DNA of 16,369 bases from CBETVX01 sp965539935. Its GTDB lineage: Bacteria; Bacillota; Clostridia; Peptostreptococcales; Caminicellaceae. Below, one piece after another: positions 12,182 to 16,369 of this stretch. The notes under the pieces are model-generated. The model did not search any database. It saw only the letters and a list, made by a program, of their open reading frames with translations, and was not told the DNA's origin. Positions within the stretch are counted from its first letter, which is position 1. Each line of letters begins with the position of its first letter. Location: positions 1 through 16,369 of the forward strand of contig CBETVX010000058.1 in the NCBI GenBank assembly GCA_965539935.1. Direction: 5' to 3'. The translations under genes and the position numbers were made by a program.

Positions 12182-15100
12182 GACATTAAAAAAGATTATG
12201 ATTATTGGTTCTGGACCTATAGTAATAGGCCAGGCTGCAGAATTTGATTATTCTGGAACTCAGGCCTGTAGGGCAATTAAAGAAGAGGGAATAAAAACTG
12301 TACTTGTAAATAGTAATCCGGCTACAATAATGACCGATACCAATATCGCTGATGTAGTATATATTGAGCCTTTAAATGTAGAGGCACTTAAAGAAATTAT
12401 TAAAAAGGAAAGACCCGATGGCATTTTGCCTTGCTTTGGAGGTCAAACAGCCCTTAACCTTGCCATGGAGCTAAAGGAAAGGGGAGTATTAGATAAATAT
12501 AATGTTAGATTACTGGGGTCAGATAATGAAACTATTAAAAAGGCAGAGGATAGAGAAGCCTTTAAAAGCTTGATGGACGAAATAGGTGAGCCCACGGCAC
12601 AGAGCATAATTGCCACAACTATTAAGGAATGCCAAGACTTTGTAAAAAAATATGGGTATCCTGTCATTATTCGTCCTGCATACACTCTTGGAGGAACAGG
12701 TGGCGGTATAGCAAATAACTATGGAGAGCTTATAGAGATTTGTGAAAGAGGAATACAGAATAGTCCTATAAATCAAATATTACTTGAGCAGAGTGTAGCT
12801 GGATGGAAGGAAATAGAATATGAAGTAATTAGAGATAAAAAGGATAATTGCATTACAATTTGTAATATGGAAAATATTGATCCGGTGGGAATTCATACAG
12901 GAGATAGTATTGTTATAGCTCCATCCCAGACCCTTAGGGATAAGGAATATCAGATGCTTAGATCTTCTTCAATAAAAATAATCAGAAGTCTTAAAATAGA
13001 GGGAGGTTGTAATATACAGTTTGCCCTTGACCCTAAAAGCAATAAATATATAGTTATAGAGGTTAATCCTAGGGTAAGTAGATCAAGTGCTTTAGCCTCA
13101 AAGGCGGCAGGATATCCAATAGCGAAAATAGCCGCTAAGATAGCCATAGGCTACAGCTTAGATGAATTAAAAAATAGCGTTACCAAAACTTCAAGTGCCC
13201 TTTTTGAACCAAGTTTAGATTATGTAGTCATAAAAATTCCAAAGTGGCCCTTTGATAAATTTAGTAGAGCTAAAAGAAAATTAGGTACTCAAATGAAGGC
13301 CACTGGAGAAATAATGGCAATAGGAAGAACCTTTGAAAGTGCACTGTTAAAGGCTGTTAGTTGTTTAGAAGGCAAAACCACCGGTTTAAGACTATCTCAT
13401 ATTATGAATATGTCCCATGAAGAACTAATTGAGAAATTAAATCTATGTGATGATGAAAGATTATTTGCCATTGCAGAAGCCTTAAGAAGGAAAGTTTCCA
13501 TTGAGAAACTCCATAGGATAACTCAAATAGATACTTGGTTTTTAAATGGAATAAATAATGTTATACAGCTAGAACTTAAGCTTAGGGACGAAGGCTATAA
13601 TGAGGAAAATATTATTGAGGCAGAAGCCATGGGTTTTACCGATGAGGAAATATGTAGCTTAACTGGATTAGGAGAAGAAAAGCTTCTTGAAATAAGAAGA
13701 GAAAATAATATTTATCCAGTATATAAAATGGTGGACACCTGTGGAGGAGAATTCGAAGCCCATACTCCATACTTTTATTCATGTTATAAGGAAGAAGATG
13801 AAAATATAATTAGTAATGAAAAGAAAATTCTTGTTATTGGGTCTGGCCCCATAAGAATAGGGCAGGGTATAGAGTTTGACTACTGTTGTGTCCATGGAGT
13901 ATGGGCAATCAAAGAAGCTGGGTATGAGTCCATAATAATTAACAATAATCCTGAAACAGTAAGTACAGATTTTGATACTGCCGATAAATTATATTTTGAA
14001 TCCCTTTATATAGATGATGTAATGAATGTAATAAGAAAGGAAAAACCAGAGGGAGTTATACTTCAATTTGGTGGGCAGACATCTATTAATATAGCCGATA
14101 AATTACATGATAGAGGAATAAAGATACTGGGTACATCCTTTGAGTCAATTGATTTAGCTGAAGATAGAGATAAATTTAGGGAATTGTTGGCTCAGCTTAA
14201 TATACCTACCCCAATAGGTAAAGCTGTTATAAGTAAGGATGAAGCAATAAATGCAGTAGAAAGTCTTGGCTATCCAGTTGTAGTAAGACCTTCGTATGTT
14301 ATCGGTGGCCGAGGAATGCAAGTGGTTTATGATAAGGAGTCACTGGTAGAATATATAGAAGAGGCAGTAAATATATCTACAAAGTACCCTATACTTATAG
14401 ATAAGTATGTAAAGGGCATCGAGATAGAGGTAGATGCAATAGGGGATGGAGAAAATATATTGATACCCGGCATAATGGAACACGTTGAAAAGACAGGAGT
14501 TCACTCTGGGGACAGTATAACTATATATCCCCATATAAACTTAGATGCTCATGTTGTTGATACTTTAACTGAGTATACTAAAAAAATAGCCAAAAGCCTA
14601 AATATAGTGGGCTTAGTAAATATACAATATGTATTCGATGGTGAAAACATAAATGTGATAGAAGTTAATCCAAGGGCTTCTAGAACAGTACCAATACTTA
14701 GTAAAGTTACAGGAATCCCAATGGTAAAAATAGCAGTGGATGTGATGGTAGGGAAAAAACTAAAGGATTTAGGCTATGGACTGGGATTAGTAAGACAAAA
14801 TAATCTCTTTGCCGTTAAAGTTCCCGTATTTTCTGGAGAAAAGCTGGATGAAGTTGATGTATACCTAGGTCCAGAAATGAAGTCCACGGGAGAGGTTCTC
14901 GGTATAGATAAGGAGCTTAATAAAGCAATTTACAAGGGATTTAGTGGAGCAGGTATAAAAATACCTACTTTGGGGAATGTATACATCTCTCTTAAAAAGA
15001 ATGATAGAGAGGAAGGCCTTGAGATAGCAAAAAAATATATAAGCTTAGGATTCAAACTATATGCTTCCATTGAAACAGGTAAATATCTAATGGATAATGA

Positions 15101-15356
15101 TATTCCTTGCAAGATAGTTAAAATAGATGATGTTTTAAAGGAATTAGATAAAGGGGTATTTGAAATCATTATCAATACGCCTACAAGGGGAGATAATATA
15201 AAAACCCTTGGATTCAAACTAAGAAAAAAAGCTAATCAAAGGAAAATACCCCTCTTTACATCCCTTGATACAGCAGGGATTTTTCTAGAAGCCATAAAGA
15301 TTAAAATTAATAAAACAAAAGTAGCCTATAATCCAATAAGTGAATACTTCATTTAG
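12168..15356 (+). CDS. carB: Carbamoyl-phosphate synthase large subunit
   Basis: Large synthetase subunit, which uses bicarbonate, ammonia from CarA and two ATP to make carbamoyl phosphate. I chose ATG 12168 (MPLDKTLKKIMIIGSGP, the standard CarB N-terminus), with GAAGGTGAG upstream. The protein has 1062 residues in two homologous halves. The first carboxyphosphate domain starts at GSGPIVIGQAAEFDYSG and has ATP-grasp loop GGTGGG at about 175-180. The second carbamoyl-phosphate domain begins at about residue 552 with KKILVIGSGPIRIGQGIEFD and has loop GGRGMQ at about 713. The C-terminal MGS-like allosteric domain covers about 935-1062 (NTPTRGDN, SLDTA). The 14-base overlap with carA indicates coupled translation. 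It is co-regulated through the PyrR leader. Confidence 0.97.
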   Translation: MPLDKTLKKIMIIGSGPIVIGQAAEFDYSGTQACRAIKEEGIKTVLVNSNPATIMTDTNIADVVYIEPLNVEALKEIIKKERPDGILPCFGGQTALNLAMELKERGVLDKYNVRLLGSDNETIKKAEDREAFKSLMDEIGEPTAQSIIATTIKECQDFVKKYGYPVIIRPAYTLGGTGGGIANNYGELIEICERGIQNSPINQILLEQSVAGWKEIEYEVIRDKKDNCITICNMENIDPVGIHTGDSIVIAPSQTLRDKEYQMLRSSSIKIIRSLKIEGGCNIQFALDPKSNKYIVIEVNPRVSRSSALASKAAGYPIAKIAAKIAIGYSLDELKNSVTKTSSALFEPSLDYVVIKIPKWPFDKFSRAKRKLGTQMKATGEIMAIGRTFESALLKAVSCLEGKTTGLRLSHIMNMSHEELIEKLNLCDDERLFAIAEALRRKVSIEKLHRITQIDTWFLNGINNVIQLELKLRDEGYNEENIIEAEAMGFTDEEICSLTGLGEEKLLEIRRENNIYPVYKMVDTCGGEFEAHTPYFYSCYKEEDENIISNEKKILVIGSGPIRIGQGIEFDYCCVHGVWAIKEAGYESIIINNNPETVSTDFDTADKLYFESLYIDDVMNVIRKEKPEGVILQFGGQTSINIADKLHDRGIKILGTSFESIDLAEDRDKFRELLAQLNIPTPIGKAVISKDEAINAVESLGYPVVVRPSYVIGGRGMQVVYDKESLVEYIEEAVNISTKYPILIDKYVKGIEIEVDAIGDGENILIPGIMEHVEKTGVHSGDSITIYPHINLDAHVVDTLTEYTKKIAKSLNIVGLVNIQYVFDGENINVIEVNPRASRTVPILSKVTGIPMVKIAVDVMVGKKLKDLGYGLGLVRQNNLFAVKVPVFSGEKLDEVDVYLGPEMKSTGEVLGIDKELNKAIYKGFSGAGIKIPTLGNVYISLKKNDREEGLEIAKKYISLGFKLYASIETGKYLMDNDIPCKIVKIDDVLKELDKGVFEIIINTPTRGDNIKTLGFKLRKKANQRKIPLFTSLDTAGIFLEAIKIKINKTKVAYNPISEYFI

Positions 15357-15363
15357 AATAAAA

Positions 15364-15393
15364 GGGATACAAGGGCATGGGTCCCTTGTATCC
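15364..15393 (+). terminator. Hairpin after carB (terminator or REP-like)
   Basis: GGATACAAGGG (15365-15375) pairs perfectly with CCCTTGTATCC (15383-15393) around a 7-base loop, eight bases after the carB stop. The T tract is weak (TCTTTG). The sequence GGGATACAAGGG recurs in the palindrome at 16317-16328, so this may be a terminator recruited from, or decayed from, the same repeat family. Confidence 0.65.
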
Positions 15394-15461
15394 TCTTTGC
15401 TGCTGAGATGGGAGTTTATACCTTAAAATACCAATGGATATTGACTAATCTGTTCTATCAG

Positions 15462-16220
15462 TTATAGATTTAAGGTGAATCCCTGCTCCTCTATAACCTT
15501 TAAAATATCCTGTCGTCTAGCTATTACTTTTGTTAATTTTACTACTGCTTGGTCGCTGAAACTATCTAATGGTTTTTTTGTGTTCCTCAAATCATAATAG
15601 GTTTGCATTTCCTCATCATATTCTCTTATTTCCTCTAAATAACTATCAAAATATTTGTATTCATTTTCAAATACCTTAAGGCTATTTTCAATCCTTGGCT
15701 TAAGTTGAGGATCTTGATTTGGATAACCTAGGCCAAGGCCTACAACGGGAAAGGTGTATTTTGGTAGATTTAAAATATTACATATCTCCTTAGTATCATT
15801 GAGAATACTTCCTAAATACATAGACCCTAAATCCATGGATTCAGCGGCATTTACAACATTTTGAGCTGCTATGGAAGCGTCGGTAAAACCTTGGAAAAAT
15901 CTATCTATGTCGATCTTTTTTTCAGTGTTTGGGTCTTTTTCAATTGCTATCCTATAGTTTCGATATTGGTCAACTATAAAAATTAATAGTTCAGGAGCTT
16001 TAGCCACATATTCTTGCTGACAAACTTTAGAAATTTTCTTTTTGATATCTGGGTCTGTAATTCGTATAATTGAGTACTGTTGCATCCCATTGGAAGTGGC
16101 AGTTCTTCTAGCTACCTCCATTAAAGTATTAAAGATTTCTTCTGGAATATTTTTATCCTTAAACTCCCTTATAGTCCTATGCTTCAACTGTGTTGATATC
16201 ATATCATTTATAGGACTCAT
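15462..16220 (-). CDS. NfsA-like FMN-dependent nitroreductase
   Basis: Nitroreductase-family flavoenzyme, an FMN-bound, NAD(P)H-dependent reductase of nitro- or quinone-type substrates. The length (252 residues) and C-terminal extension resemble the NfsA/FRP group. Motifs include KHRTIREF (about 13-20, FMN phosphate contact), RRTATSNGMQQYS (about 38-50), DASIAAQNVVNAAESMDLGSMYLGSI (about 114-139) and VVGLGLGYP (about 159-167). The start ATG is preceded by AGGAGGG about seven bases upstream on the minus strand. It stands alone and converges on carB. The true physiological substrate cannot be told from sequence. No convincing -35 was found upstream. Confidence 0.93.
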   Translation of the reverse strand: MSPINDMISTQLKHRTIREFKDKNIPEEIFNTLMEVARRTATSNGMQQYSIIRITDPDIKKKISKVCQQEYVAKAPELLIFIVDQYRNYRIAIEKDPNTEKKIDIDRFFQGFTDASIAAQNVVNAAESMDLGSMYLGSILNDTKEICNILNLPKYTFPVVGLGLGYPNQDPQLKPRIENSLKVFENEYKYFDSYLEEIREYDEEMQTYYDLRNTKKPLDSFSDQAVVKLTKVIARRQDILKVIEEQGFTLNL

Positions 16221-16298
16221 AATTAACCCTCCTTAAAAATTTTTACTATAATTAATTATAAGATACCCTAAAACTCAACATTAAAAACTAAAGTTATC

Positions 16299-16360
16299 TA
16301 GCAAAAAAAAAACATAGGGATACAAGGGGACGGTTCTGTTGTATCCTTATGCTTTTGCTA
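16299..16360. repeat. REP-like palindromic element with GGGGACGGTTCTG loop
   Basis: A 62-bp hairpin. The outer stem TAGCAAAA/TTTTGCTA (16299-16306 and 16353-16360) and the inner stem CATAGGGATACAA/TTGTATCCTTATG (16313-16325 and 16339-16351, one G-T pair) flank the loop GGGGACGGTTCTG (16326-16338). An A-rich internal loop separates the stems. From memory, palindromes with a GGGGACGGTTCT core recur in clostridial genomes, sometimes near REP-associated tyrosine transposases; no transposase is in this window. Confidence 0.65.
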
Positions 16361-16369
16361 CTATATTTA

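Noticed and set aside
16225..16290. A minus-strand promoter for the nitroreductase with TTGAGT and TATAAT
   Set aside because: The two elements are only about 12 bases apart, which does not suit a sigma-A promoter.
1..16369. CRISPR arrays, tRNA/rRNA genes, insertion sequences, or a toxin-antitoxin or phage-defence module
   Set aside because: No repeat-spacer structure, tRNA cloverleaf, rRNA-like segment, transposase or recognisable defence protein was seen.

Overview
The window is AT-rich and comes from a low-GC, endospore-forming Firmicute. Four things point to class Clostridia, possibly Tissierellales-like: an alpha/beta-type small acid-soluble spore protein, a PyrR-type RNA attenuator, agr-type quorum-sensing remnants, and A/T-biased codon use with strong AGGAGG-type ribosome binding sites. 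The order-level placement is inference only.

Layout. (1) 123-1585: an NfeD-like membrane protein and an SPFH/stomatin-like protein form a membrane-microdomain pair that ends in a hairpin shared with a convergent 49-residue unknown gene (1636-1785, minus). (2) 1948-2705: a decayed agrBD locus. AgrB keeps its catalytic His/Cys motif but carries one nonsense codon and two compensating frameshifts; AgrD is frameshifted at the signal-peptide core. (3) 2765-4145: an intact pair behind its own extended -10 promoter, made of a five-TM membrane protein and a GHKL/AgrC-like histidine kinase with only two TM segments. No response regulator follows. (4) 4241-4690 (minus): a YaiI/YqxD (DUF188) protein. 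(5) 4830-9795: a complete efflux operon with a near-consensus promoter, a TetR-type palindromic operator in the leader, a lipoprotein membrane-fusion protein, an RND transporter and a co-transcribed TetR repressor. (6) 9916-10122: the spore DNA-binding protein SASP. (7) 10123-15393: a pyrimidine block. A PyrR-binding hairpin and attenuator precede a 157-159 residue protein I do not recognise, then carA and carB. A second near-consensus promoter lies after the attenuator, and an intrinsic terminator lies between the unknown gene and carA. (8) 15462-16220 (minus): an NfsA-like nitroreductase. A REP-like palindrome (16299-16360) closes the window.

Most genes are ordinary housekeeping or accessory genes. 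The observations most worth following up are the unknown protein encoded first in a PyrR-controlled carbamoyl-phosphate synthase operon, together with the promoter and terminator arrangement around it; the possible split AgrC-like sensor beside a dead agrBD; and the REP-like hairpin family. I do not see a clear new multi-gene defence, mobile or biosynthetic system.
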